Part shown: in pieces, positions 16,855 to 25,180 of the stretch
Numbering within the stretch: position 1 is the stretch's first letter
Layout of the letters: every line of letters starts with the position of its first letter
Assembly (NCBI GenBank): GCA_964460345.1
Contig: CAYWRO010000008.1
Location: 1 to 64,000 of the forward strand
Length of the DNA: 64,000 bases
From: CAYWRO01 sp964460345
Lineage (GTDB): Bacteria > Planctomycetota > Phycisphaerae > Phycisphaerales > UBA1924
Reading direction: 5' to 3'
The notes under the pieces: generated by a model
What the model was told of the DNA's origin: nothing
The model's database searches: none
The model's input: only the letters and a program-made list of their open reading frames with translations
Program-made: the position numbers and the translations under genes

Positions 16855-17823
16855 TCAGCCGGGATCGCAGGCGCGATAGGCCTCGATAACGGCCCGTTCA
16901 CCCGCTTTGCCGGGCCTGCTGTTGCCGTGCTCCATCCCGACGACGCCGGTGAAGCTCTTGCCCTTGATGTGCGCGAAAACGTTGCGGTAGTTGATCTCCC
17001 CCGTGCCCGGTTCCTTCCTTCCCGGATTGTCGCCGGTCTGGAAGTAGGCGATCTCATCCCAGGCCATGTCGATGTTGGGGATGAGGTTGCCCTCGGTGAT
17101 CTGCTGGTGGTAGAGATCGTTGAGAATTTTGCAGGCTGGAGAGTTCACCGCGCGGCAGATCTGGTATGCCTGTGGGATTTTCGTCAGAAAGAGGCCGGGG
17201 TGATCGCGCCACGGATTGAGCGGTTCAAGCACCATGGTCAGCCCGGCGGGCTCGCAGACCTCGGCCATCGCGCGCAGGCAATCAACGGCGTTGGCCGTCT
17301 GGTATCCCCACTCGAGGCGGTTGTCGTACGGGCCGGGAACGATGGTGCACCACTTCGCGTTGACTCGCTGGGCTGTCTCCACCGCCCGGCGCATGCGCTC
17401 CTGCAGGTTCTTGCGGGCATCCGGGCCGCCGCGAACGTAGATCGGGTTACTCCACTCAGCGTGCGCGACAAACACGCCGATGGTCATGCCGAGTCTTGCC
17501 ATCTCCGCGCCGATGCGCTCCTGTTCCTCCGGCGAGCGGTCCATCATGCCGTTGTCTTCCCACGCGGTGAACCCCTCGTCGGCGGCGAAGCGGAGTTGAT
17601 CAAGCGGGTCGTCGCCCGCGTGATGCCGGAACATCCCGAAGTGGGGAGCGAACTTCATACTGAACTTCCCACCTTGCGATCCTGGCTGGGAAGCGGTCGC
17701 ACTGGCGGATGTGGCGAGGGCCGCGCCCGCAGTCGTGACGGCGGCCGCGGCGAGAAACTCGCGACGGTGGATCGAATGGCCGGGCGTGGCGGGGGCGAGA
17801 CGCGCGGGGTCGGTGTGGGTCAC
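16855..17823 (-). CDS. TAT-exported hydroxypyruvate isomerase-like TIM barrel
   Basis: 322 residues. A twin-arginine signal (H-R-R-E-F-L-A-A-A-A near residue 20) precedes a xylose-isomerase-like TIM barrel. Glu in V-L-E-P-L-N near 197, Asp in L-N-D-L-Y-H-Q-Q near 236, H-I-K-G-K near 288 and a final Glu fit the metal and substrate ligands of the hydroxypyruvate isomerase (Hyi) branch. The start overlaps the previous stop by four bases (ATGA), so translation is coupled. Neighbours (esterase, Gfo/Idh, second barrel) point to breakdown of a modified sugar outside the cytoplasm. The substrate is unknown. Confidence 0.85.
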   Translation of the reverse strand: MTHTDPARLAPATPGHSIHRREFLAAAAVTTAGAALATSASATASQPGSQGGKFSMKFAPHFGMFRHHAGDDPLDQLRFAADEGFTAWEDNGMMDRSPEEQERIGAEMARLGMTIGVFVAHAEWSNPIYVRGGPDARKNLQERMRRAVETAQRVNAKWCTIVPGPYDNRLEWGYQTANAVDCLRAMAEVCEPAGLTMVLEPLNPWRDHPGLFLTKIPQAYQICRAVNSPACKILNDLYHQQITEGNLIPNIDMAWDEIAYFQTGDNPGRKEPGTGEINYRNVFAHIKGKSFTGVVGMEHGNSRPGKAGERAVIEAYRACDPG

Positions 17824-19259
17824 GGAACATCCTCCCAGTCGTCGGTGCGGAACGGGCTGGCCGGCAGGCCATCGGCGTTGAAGAGATTCGGCTCTGCGAC
17901 TGCGTCGAAGTCGAAGCGGACGGCCGCGGGCTCAGAGACCTTCGGGCTCGAGACCACGACCGTCTCACCGTCGATGACCGCCGTGGCGTCGTGGAAGACC
18001 CGATCCGAGCCTGCAATGCGGAAGTGGGTGAGGGTGGATCCGTTGGCCGCAAGCCCTGATTCAGCGTGCGCGAAGTGAAGGCGCGCACGGTCTCCTTCCA
18101 CGCTCATGCGGTCGAAGATCGGGCCGGAGTACGCGAGGCCCTCACGGCCATACTCGTGCGCGAGCGCCCAGAGAGAGAGCCGCCGCCCAACTTCCTGCTT
18201 GTTCCGCGGATGGATGTCGTCGACGTTTCCGATGTCGGTGGTCACGACCATACCGGTATGCGGCACCCGCTCGAGCGTCCGAAGCTGGGCTTCGCGGAGG
18301 CGGGCGGCGCCGCCGTTGTCATTCGGGTATCGCCACGGCGCGATCTGAACGAAGTAAAACGGCATGTCGGCGTGGTCGAACCGATTGCGCCAGTCCTCAA
18401 TCATCGCGGGAAAGAGACGCTCGTACTGTTCGGCGCGCCCGACGTTCGACTCTCCCTGATACCAGATCGCTCCGCGAATGGCAAACGGATGAAGCGGCGC
18501 GATCATCGCGTTGTAGAGCGACGATGGATGCGTGGCATGAACCTGCTCAATGCTGCCGGATGCGATCCGATCCAGCGCCTCGTTGAAGTCGCCGAGCGAT
18601 CGCAGCACTTCGGCGCTCGTCCACGCTTCGGCGGGTGTGCCGCCCCAGGTGGCATCGATAAGGCCAATGGGAACGTTCAACTCTCGCGAGAGCTCACGCC
18701 CGAAGAAGTACGCGACGGCGCTGAAGCCCGAAGTGGTCTCCGGCGTGCAGGCCTGCCACCGACCATTGCATGTGTCGAGCGGGGCCGGGGCAACTGCGTT
18801 GGCCACCTGAAAGAAGCGGATGGTCGGGTGATCCGCTGCGGCGATCTCCTGTTCAGCCTTCATCGAGTCGCGGACGAACCACTCCATGTTGGACTGCCCC
18901 GAGCAGAGCCACACCTCGCCGACGAGAACGTCATGAAGCGTTCGTTCATCGTCGCCCGCGCGAATGGTGATCGTGCGTGGCTCGTTGGAGGCGGCGTCGG
19001 TCGGCACGGTCGCCTGAAACGCGCCGGTTTCGTCCGCGACCACCGTGATGGGCGCTCGCAGCCAGTCGGCCGCAATCTCAACGGTTTGCTTCGGCTCGGC
19101 CCACCCCCAGACGGGGGCGCTCGAGCGCTGCTGCAAAACCATGTGATCTGTAAACGGCGAGGCAAGACGCAACTCGGCTTGTGCGGGGCCAGAAGCGGCA
19201 AGTGCGAGCGCACCCGCTGCCGCGGCAACAAGAGGTGAACGACCATTACACATTGGCAT
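17820..19259 (-). CDS. Exported sialate O-acetylesterase family protein
   Basis: 479 residues. A signal peptide (about 1-28, ending A-Q-A) is followed by a beta domain and an SGNH-type esterase core. The S-G-Q-S-N-M-E block holds the nucleophile near residue 121. I-W-Y-Q-G-E-S-N near 268 and D-I-H-P-R-N-K near 352, carrying Asp and His, complete the triad. The family removes acetyl groups from sialic acids or from plant polysaccharides such as xylan; with no sialidase nearby, acetylated polysaccharide is more likely. The start overlaps the upstream stop by one base (TAATG). Confidence 0.9.
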   Translation of the reverse strand: MPMCNGRSPLVAAAAGALALAASGPAQAELRLASPFTDHMVLQQRSSAPVWGWAEPKQTVEIAADWLRAPITVVADETGAFQATVPTDAASNEPRTITIRAGDDERTLHDVLVGEVWLCSGQSNMEWFVRDSMKAEQEIAAADHPTIRFFQVANAVAPAPLDTCNGRWQACTPETTSGFSAVAYFFGRELSRELNVPIGLIDATWGGTPAEAWTSAEVLRSLGDFNEALDRIASGSIEQVHATHPSSLYNAMIAPLHPFAIRGAIWYQGESNVGRAEQYERLFPAMIEDWRNRFDHADMPFYFVQIAPWRYPNDNGGAARLREAQLRTLERVPHTGMVVTTDIGNVDDIHPRNKQEVGRRLSLWALAHEYGREGLAYSGPIFDRMSVEGDRARLHFAHAESGLAANGSTLTHFRIAGSDRVFHDATAVIDGETVVVSSPKVSEPAAVRFDFDAVAEPNLFNADGLPASPFRTDDWEDVP

Positions 19260-20530
19260 TACTCCATTGGCGTGCGGCCTGGCTCGGGGACGGGACGGAT
19301 GGGCAGATCGCCAAACGCGTACTCGGGCGGGGAGAGATCAAGCTTCGAGTTGAGCGCCTGCTCCCAGGTGACCTCCTGGCCGGTGTAGGCGCTCATGCGT
19401 CCCATGATGGCGGTCAGGGTGGACTCTGCGACGCGCACGCCTTCGTTCAGGCGCGACCCGGCCCGAATCGCCGCGATCAGATTCTGGTGCTCGACGACAT
19501 ACGGATTGGGATTTGCAGCGCTGAAACGCCACGACGCCGCGCCGCTGACCTCGGCGAAACCGGGGCGCGTGAGCAGACGCCCCTCCGTTCCAGAGATGAC
19601 TTCCTCAACGCGTGAGGCGCAACCGTCAATCTGCCGGCACATCGACAGCGCTCGTCGTCCATCGGGATACTCATACTCGATCGCGAAGTGGTCGAAGATG
19701 TTGCCGTACTTCGGATCTGTGCGCATCTGGCGCCCGCCCATGCCCAGGCAGCGCGCGGGGGTCGCACCGAACGCCCAGTTGACCACATCAAGGTTATGAA
19801 CGTGCTGTTCGACAATGTGGTCGCCGCTGAGCCAGCAGAAGTACAGCCAGTTGCGACACTGCCACTCCATGTCCGAGTACTCGCTCTTGCGCTCATGCAC
19901 CCACAGACCGCCCTGGTTCCAGTAGCAGCTCGCGTGCGTGACGTCGCCGATCGCTCCTGAGGCGACCTGCTCCATGGCGGCCAGGTAGCTGGCCTCGTGC
20001 CGCCGCTGCGTTCCGGCGACGATGCACAGGCCGGCAGCCTCCGCCGTCTTCGCCGCGGCGATTGCCCGCCGGACCCCCGCCGGATCCGCCGCGGCGGGCT
20101 TCTCCATGAAGACGTGCTTGCCGGCCGCGACGGCCGCTTCCAGATGAATGGGTCGGAAATGCGGCGGCGTGGCCAGCACGACGATGTCCACGTCGGCCTC
20201 ATCGAGCAGTCGCTGATACGCCTGGAAGCCCGTGTAGCAATGAGAATCTTCGACGGCCCCCCGTCCGTTGAACGACGTCTCACCTGCCAGATGCTCGCGG
20301 CTGGAGGCGAGCCGGTCGGGGAAGAGGTCGGCCAGCGCCGTGATGCGGGTGTCGGGATCGGCCTCAAGGGCGTTCCAGGCGGCGCCGGTGCCGCGACCGC
20401 CGCACCCGATGACGCCGATGTTCAGCGTGTCCCGCCGGCGGCGCGGGGCGGCGATCGTTGGGGCGAGGCCGCCGGCCGCGGCGGTGGTCGCGGCGGCGAT
20501 CATGAACTCGCGTCGGTTCAGGCTTGCCAT
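19259..20530 (-). CDS. TAT-exported Gfo/Idh/MocA family oxidoreductase
   Basis: 423 residues. It has a twin-arginine signal (N-R-R-E-F-M), a Rossmann motif G-V-I-G-C-G-G-R-G near residue 38, and the family E-K-P segment (H-V-F-M-E-K-P) near 129. An N-terminal NAD(P)-binding domain is followed by the alpha/beta C-terminal domain with L-D-V-V-N-W. These enzymes oxidise or epimerise sugars and inositols. The TAT signal implies export with cofactor bound, a habit of planctomycetes. The ATG at 20,528-20,530 has GGAGG eight bases upstream. It is second in the operon. Confidence 0.92.
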   Translation of the reverse strand: MASLNRREFMIAAATTAAAGGLAPTIAAPRRRRDTLNIGVIGCGGRGTGAAWNALEADPDTRITALADLFPDRLASSREHLAGETSFNGRGAVEDSHCYTGFQAYQRLLDEADVDIVVLATPPHFRPIHLEAAVAAGKHVFMEKPAAADPAGVRRAIAAAKTAEAAGLCIVAGTQRRHEASYLAAMEQVASGAIGDVTHASCYWNQGGLWVHERKSEYSDMEWQCRNWLYFCWLSGDHIVEQHVHNLDVVNWAFGATPARCLGMGGRQMRTDPKYGNIFDHFAIEYEYPDGRRALSMCRQIDGCASRVEEVISGTEGRLLTRPGFAEVSGAASWRFSAANPNPYVVEHQNLIAAIRAGSRLNEGVRVAESTLTAIMGRMSAYTGQEVTWEQALNSKLDLSPPEYAFGDLPIRPVPEPGRTPME

Positions 20531-20565
20531 CTCATTTCCTCCTTTTGACCTTTTGAAACGGTTGA

Positions 20566-21525
20566 TCAGTCGGCGTGGAGGACGGTATCCATCCGGCGTG
20601 CAATCTCGGCCAGTCGCTGGGCGTTGCCTCCGGGCACATCGGCGCAAGCCCAAGCCTCGCCCGCATCATCGAGCTCCTGAGCGTACCCGATCTCTGCAAG
20701 GGCTGCGCGCACGGCGGCCCAGTCAACATCACCCTCGCCGAGCTCGACCTCAAGCCCCTGTTCGCCGCCGTTTGCATCACCTTTGGCGCGGCTGAAATCC
20801 TTGATGTCCAGGCGGGCGATGCGCGGACCGAGCGCACGGATCCAGTGCGCGGGCCAACCGATGTCGACGATGTTGCCGACGTCGAAGCACCAGCGCACGG
20901 CATCGCTGTGGAACTCATCGATGTACCGGGCGGCTTCGAGCGGACTGAGCAGGAAGTGATTCCGGACATTCTCGATGGCGATGGTGATCCCGAGTTCCTC
21001 CGCCAGCGGCAGCACGGCGCGAATCTGTGTCTGCGAGCGCGCGTAGGCGTCGGCATAGGAAGTCTCGGCGTCGACAATGGCGGGGACGAGTTGAACCACA
21101 CGGGCGCCAAGGATGTGGGCGTCGCGGATGGTGCGTTCCAGGGCGGCGCGCCCCTCCGCGCGCACCTGTGGGTCAGGGTGCGACAACGGCTTCTTCCACT
21201 GCACCGGGTTGGCAAGGCTGGGGATCGCCATGCGCGTACGCTCCTTCGCGACGAGCGCTTCGGCGTGGCTCCAACCTTCCGTTGGTGCGTCCAGTTCGAC
21301 ACCGTCGAACCCCGCGGCACGCGCGACGCTGAACTTCTCGATCAGGGTGTCTCCCTGATGGATCATTCCATACTTGAGCGACTTCCGAAAGCGGAGGCGC
21401 GGCACTGCGTCCGGCGATGGCGCACTGCCTGATGCTGGCTGCGCGCGGGCCGCCACATGCCCTCCCGCCGCCGCGGCTGCTGCGGTGGCAACGAGAAAGG
21501 TCCGGCGGGTAAGAGGTGGGGACAT
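20566..21525 (-). CDS. TAT-exported sugar phosphate isomerase/epimerase-like TIM barrel
   Basis: 319 residues. A twin-arginine signal (T-R-R-T-F-L-V-A-T-A) leads into a xylose-isomerase-like barrel: F-D-G-V-E-L-D early, I-A-I-E-N-V metal Glu near residue 185, W-C-F-D-V-G-N near 215 and L-D-I-K-D-F near 243. I chose ATG 21,523-21,525 because it places the signal at the N-terminus. It is first in the five-gene minus-strand operon that runs to the terminator at 14,986, and a second barrel of the same superfamily lies at 16,855. Likely role: isomerising or epimerising a sugar in the same route as the Gfo/Idh enzyme. Confidence 0.88.
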   Translation of the reverse strand: MSPPLTRRTFLVATAAAAAAGGHVAARAQPASGSAPSPDAVPRLRFRKSLKYGMIHQGDTLIEKFSVARAAGFDGVELDAPTEGWSHAEALVAKERTRMAIPSLANPVQWKKPLSHPDPQVRAEGRAALERTIRDAHILGARVVQLVPAIVDAETSYADAYARSQTQIRAVLPLAEELGITIAIENVRNHFLLSPLEAARYIDEFHSDAVRWCFDVGNIVDIGWPAHWIRALGPRIARLDIKDFSRAKGDANGGEQGLEVELGEGDVDWAAVRAALAEIGYAQELDDAGEAWACADVPGGNAQRLAEIARRMDTVLHAD

Positions 21526-21695
21526 GGTGTTGCCGATGTGCTGGGTACCGGTCGGGGAGTTTGGGGGTCCGCTAGGTCCGTGATGTGAGATTGCGAGAAG
21601 CGCAATGCTCAGGTGTCGGATACCGGCAGCGTACCACATTTTCGCGCGAGACGCGGCAGGAAAGCAGTCGGCTGCGGGAGAATGTCAGGTTCTCG

Positions 21696-23018
21696 TCACG
21701 GGGCCTCGGACGCGCCGGTCCGATCCGGCTCCGTGGCGGCCGTCCCGGCCGGATCCGGCCACGGCGCGACCAGGTCGGCGTACAGGTCGGGAAAGCGCCA
21801 GGCGGTCTGGCCATCTTCCCCGACAAGACCGCGCTGCTGCGGTGGCGCGCTGGTCGTGAGGATCCGCAGCAGGTCGTTGCTGACCCACGGGTTGCCGTAC
21901 CAGTAGGCGTGCGCCCAGATGTCGCCGGAGCCGGCCGCCTGCTGGGCGGACTGGACGTCGATGAGGCTGATCCCTTCCATGGCCAGCAACGTGCGTTGCT
22001 GCTCCTCCGTCATGCCGCGGTCTCCCCACCCGAGCCGCGGCCCGTGGAAATAGAAGAAGCTGGAGAGCCACAGTCCGCCGTCAATGCGGGACGTGTAGAT
22101 GGTGACCCGCTCGGCGACCTCGTGCATCCCGTCGAGCAGGCCCGCCTGCAACTCGTGGAACGACATGTCGGGGCCGGCGAGCACCACCTCCTTGATCCTG
22201 GTCGCGGCGCGGATCGACTTCGGGTCGGCATCGGCGAAGGCCAGGCGCATCTGGTGAAGCGCATCGGTGACGACCGATGCACCGGCGCTGTACGTGAGCA
22301 CGTTGATGCGCTCCACGTCCGTCTGCTCGGCGAGCATGGCGAGGAACTCGCGCAGGGAGCGCGAGGTGACCCACCCGCTCTCACGGTCGCGCGCGTAGGC
22401 GAACGGGTGCGCGTAGGCGGGCCAGGAGTACACCATGACCACGCCGCGGCGTCGAGCGTAGTGCCACAGGGTTGCGGACTTGTACAGCCCCCAATGGAAG
22501 CTGGAGTTGAAACCGTGGACGAAGACCGTGACAGTGCGGTCGCCGGATTCAGCCATGGCGGCGTTGAGCGCATCCGCGAACGCCCTCTCACCTTCCGTCG
22601 AGACAACTTGGCCGGGCAGCGCGGGCACGGTGGTGGAGAGGGCCCCGAACTCGTGAAACTCGAGCGCATGAAGCGTCACGATCCGGCCCTCGATGGTTCG
22701 GTCGGCGAGCTCATCCCAGGTCATCTGCGGCCGTCCGTAGCGGACGCGCGCAGCGCCGAGGCGCAGCGCCCCGTTGCGTTGCGCCCCGTAGCTCTCGCCC
22801 CGGGTGGCGCGATCGGTCGCGTAGAAGATGGTCGCTTCCGTTGTTCGCAGGGCAGGGGGGACCGAGTCGGTGAACGCGGTATCCCCGCGGATCGATGCCG
22901 GTGGGCGGAACAGCTTGGCCCCCGTGCGCGTGCACGCGCCCAGAGCCAGGCCGCACAGCAGCAGGACGGCCACGACAACACGTGCGAGGCTCGCTGACGG
23001 TGAAGAACCCTCCCGCAA
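21696..23018 (-). CDS. Lipoprotein alpha/beta hydrolase, DUF900 type
   Basis: About 440 residues. A lipoprotein signal ends in L-A-L-G-A-C. The hydrolase core has V-F-V-H-G-F-N-S-S-F and the nucleophile in T-Y-S-A-G-A, typical of the DUF900 esterase/lipase-like family; the catalytic residues appear complete. It is probably anchored in an outer or cytoplasmic membrane and acts on lipid or ester substrates that cannot be named. No ATG lies close to the signal peptide; a TTG at 23,016-23,018 with GAGGGAG shortly before is my preferred start, and the longer frame to 23,135 would add an unlikely tail. Confidence 0.8.
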   Translation of the reverse strand: MREGSSPSASLARVVVAVLLLCGLALGACTRTGAKLFRPPASIRGDTAFTDSVPPALRTTEATIFYATDRATRGESYGAQRNGALRLGAARVRYGRPQMTWDELADRTIEGRIVTLHALEFHEFGALSTTVPALPGQVVSTEGERAFADALNAAMAESGDRTVTVFVHGFNSSFHWGLYKSATLWHYARRRGVVMVYSWPAYAHPFAYARDRESGWVTSRSLREFLAMLAEQTDVERINVLTYSAGASVVTDALHQMRLAFADADPKSIRAATRIKEVVLAGPDMSFHELQAGLLDGMHEVAERVTIYTSRIDGGLWLSSFFYFHGPRLGWGDRGMTEEQQRTLLAMEGISLIDVQSAQQAAGSGDIWAHAYWYGNPWVSNDLLRILTTSAPPQQRGLVGEDGQTAWRFPDLYADLVAPWPDPAGTAATEPDRTGASEAP

Positions 23019-23176
23019 AACGTCTCCCTCGAAGCTCGTCGGGCGCGCGGCGGCGGCGGGGCGCCCCCGCCTGGTGCGGGGAGTTGGCGCGCACGGTGCG
23101 TTCAAAAGGGTGCGCCCGAATCGGCCGGGGTGCAAGGAGTCGCGGTGCTACGGCAACCCGCTCGGTTGACGACCTG

Positions 23177-24037
23177 TCAGTCCCGTTCGGCTGCCGGCGG
23201 CGGTCCCTCGCAGACAATGCGGAAGCCGACGAAGGAGCAATCCGCGAGCCACCACCGGCTCTTGGGGATCTGCGGGTCGGATGTGTTCCAGGCCGGCGTC
23301 TGGTGCTGGCGGGTGTCGCAGGTGAGCGTGGCGGGCGCATCGAGGTAAGAGCCGCCGCGGGCGACGGGCCGGCTGTCCCTCCCGTCCGTCCACTCCGCGA
23401 CGTTGCCGAGCATGTCGTACAGGCCGAGCGCGTTGGCCTCCTTTGAAGCGAGCGGGTGCGTCGTGCCGCCGGCGTTCCCCGCGTGCCAGGCCACACGGTC
23501 GGGGTCTTCGGTCTGCCCGGCCGCGCAAGCCGCTTCCCACTCGGCCTCGGTCGGCAGCCGGTACGTTCGTCCGGTGCGGGCGCTGAGCCACTGGCAGAAG
23601 GACGCCGCGGCGTGGTGCGTCATGCCGATCGCCGGATACCCGTTGGTGCCGAAGCCGCGGTCCGGCGGCACATACGGTTTGCTCGGGCGCGTGATCCCAT
23701 CCGCCTCTTCCCCCGCGACCGCGACGTCGAGGCTGTAGACATACACGTTGTAGAGATCCCAGGGGATCTCCGTCCGGCTCATCCAGAGCGCGGCAGTTTC
23801 TCCGGAGGCGGGCGCCGTCTGCACCATCTCGATCGTGACCGTCGTGCCCTCGATCCGCTGGGTGAAGGCGGGCGACGGACCGGAGGCCGGTGAGTCGGCC
23901 GTGGAAACCGCGGGTGCTGCGCCCGACGTCGCTACACTCGGCCCGTGCGAACGGTCCGTCGAAGAGCACGCAACGAGCAATCCCGACAGCGCGAGCAGCA
24001 CGAGCGCGGAGCGCCGCGCCGGAAGGTCGCCGACCAT
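23177..24037 (-). CDS. Lipoprotein with formylglycine-generating-enzyme/SUMF1 domain
   Basis: 286 residues. A lipoprotein signal ends L-L-V-A-C-S near residue 23. A low-complexity linker leads into a sulfatase-modifying-factor (FGE/EgtB/PvdO) domain with R-L-P-T-E-A-E-W-E-A-A-C, G-N-V-A-E-W-T-D-G and a final V-G-F-R-I-V. True FGE oxidises sulfatase cysteine to formylglycine; many family members have other jobs, and the copper-binding cysteine pair of FGE is not obvious here. No sulfatase is in the window. Its start codon is only three bases from that of the divergent apbE-like gene. Confidence 0.85.
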   Translation of the reverse strand: MVGDLPARRSALVLLALSGLLVACSSTDRSHGPSVATSGAAPAVSTADSPASGPSPAFTQRIEGTTVTIEMVQTAPASGETAALWMSRTEIPWDLYNVYVYSLDVAVAGEEADGITRPSKPYVPPDRGFGTNGYPAIGMTHHAAASFCQWLSARTGRTYRLPTEAEWEAACAAGQTEDPDRVAWHAGNAGGTTHPLASKEANALGLYDMLGNVAEWTDGRDSRPVARGGSYLDAPATLTCDTRQHQTPAWNTSDPQIPKSRWWLADCSFVGFRIVCEGPPPAAERD

Positions 24038-24040
24038 GGG

Positions 24041-25141
24041 ATGCTTGTGATTCTCATGTGCCTGAGCGCCTCCCTGGTGGCGGGGTGCGCGGCGGGGTGC
24101 GCGGGGGGGCGTGGGTGCGGGCGTGCGGGCGAGGCCGGCGGCGCGGCGGGGCAAGGTCATGTCCATTCCTCTCCTGTGCGGCGCGAGTATACACGCACGG
24201 CGATGGGATCCGCGGTGCGGATCGTTCTCTACGCCGAAGCTGACGAGGCCGCCTTCGCCGCGGCAACGGCTGCGTTCGATCGCGTGCTCGAACTGGACGC
24301 GGTCATGAGCGACTACCGGCCGGACAGCGAGTTGTCGCTGCTGTGCGATCGGGCGGCTCAGGGTGCGACGGCACAGATGGGGAAGGGGGACGTCGGCGAA
24401 GCGGGCATGATCCCCGTCAGCGAAGATCTGTTTGACGTGCTGCGACGGGCGAAGCGCATCAGCGTTCTGTCGGGCGGCGCGTTTGACATGACGGTGGGGG
24501 AGTTGACCCGGCTGTGGCGAGAAGCGCGGAGGCAGGGGCGGCTTCCGGAGCGCAGCCGGCTCGATAAGGCGATGCAGCGGGTCGGTTACGAGCACCTTGC
24601 GTTGGACAATGCGGCGCGCACGGTCCGTTTCGGCCGCCCCGGCGCCCGCCTGGACCTGGGGGGCATCGGCAAGGGATACGCTGCGGACGCCGCCGGTCGC
24701 GTGCTCGAAGCGCACGGCGTGCGCTCGTATCTGATCGACATGGGCGGCGATCTTCTTGCCGGTGAAGCGCCTCCAGGCAGCGAAGGCTGGCGCATCGAGA
24801 TCCAGGCGGGCGGGCAGTGCGAAGCGATCACGCTCGCCCGCGCTGCCGTCGCGACCAGCGGCGACACCGAGCGTTTCATCGAGGTGGACGGCGTGCGGTA
24901 CTCGCACATCCTCGATCCACGCACGGGGCTGGGGCTCACCGAGCGCCTCCACGTGACCGTTGTCGCGCCCGATGCGACCGACGCCGATGCGCTCGCATCC
25001 GCCGTGAGCGTGCTCGGCGTCGAGCGCAGCGCAGCGCTCATCGAATCGCTCGCCGGCGTTTCCGCGCGGATCATCGACGCCGAAGGCCGCATTCGCGCCG
25101 CCGTCGGGCCCGTCTTCGCCGCGGACGCGAACGGGCGCTGA
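24041..25141 (+). CDS. apbE: FAD:protein FMN transferase (ApbE)
   Basis: 366 residues. A lipoprotein-type start (L-S-A-S-L-V-A-G-C) precedes the ApbE fold. M-G-S-A-V-R-I-V near residue 56, D-L-G-G-I-G-K-G-Y-A-A-D near 205 and T-S-G-D-T-E-R near 262, followed by H-I-L-D-P-R-T-G, are the flavin-transfer and Mg-binding signatures. It attaches FMN covalently to target proteins such as Rnf/Nqr subunits outside the membrane. The start is uncertain: ATG 24,041 lies three bases from the divergent gene start, and an ATG at 24,056 also keeps the lipobox. No target protein is nearby. Confidence 0.92.
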   Translation: MLVILMCLSASLVAGCAAGCAGGRGCGRAGEAGGAAGQGHVHSSPVRREYTRTAMGSAVRIVLYAEADEAAFAAATAAFDRVLELDAVMSDYRPDSELSLLCDRAAQGATAQMGKGDVGEAGMIPVSEDLFDVLRRAKRISVLSGGAFDMTVGELTRLWREARRQGRLPERSRLDKAMQRVGYEHLALDNAARTVRFGRPGARLDLGGIGKGYAADAAGRVLEAHGVRSYLIDMGGDLLAGEAPPGSEGWRIEIQAGGQCEAITLARAAVATSGDTERFIEVDGVRYSHILDPRTGLGLTERLHVTVVAPDATDADALASAVSVLGVERSAALIESLAGVSARIIDAEGRIRAAVGPVFAADANGR

Positions 25142-25180
25142 GTCCTTGCGATTGCGGGCGCCGCCCGGTACGCTCTCGGC

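Noticed and set aside
15880..18078. A 732-residue plus-strand open frame
   Set aside because: It is the shadow of the hydrolase-BSP and isomerase-like genes on the opposite strand.
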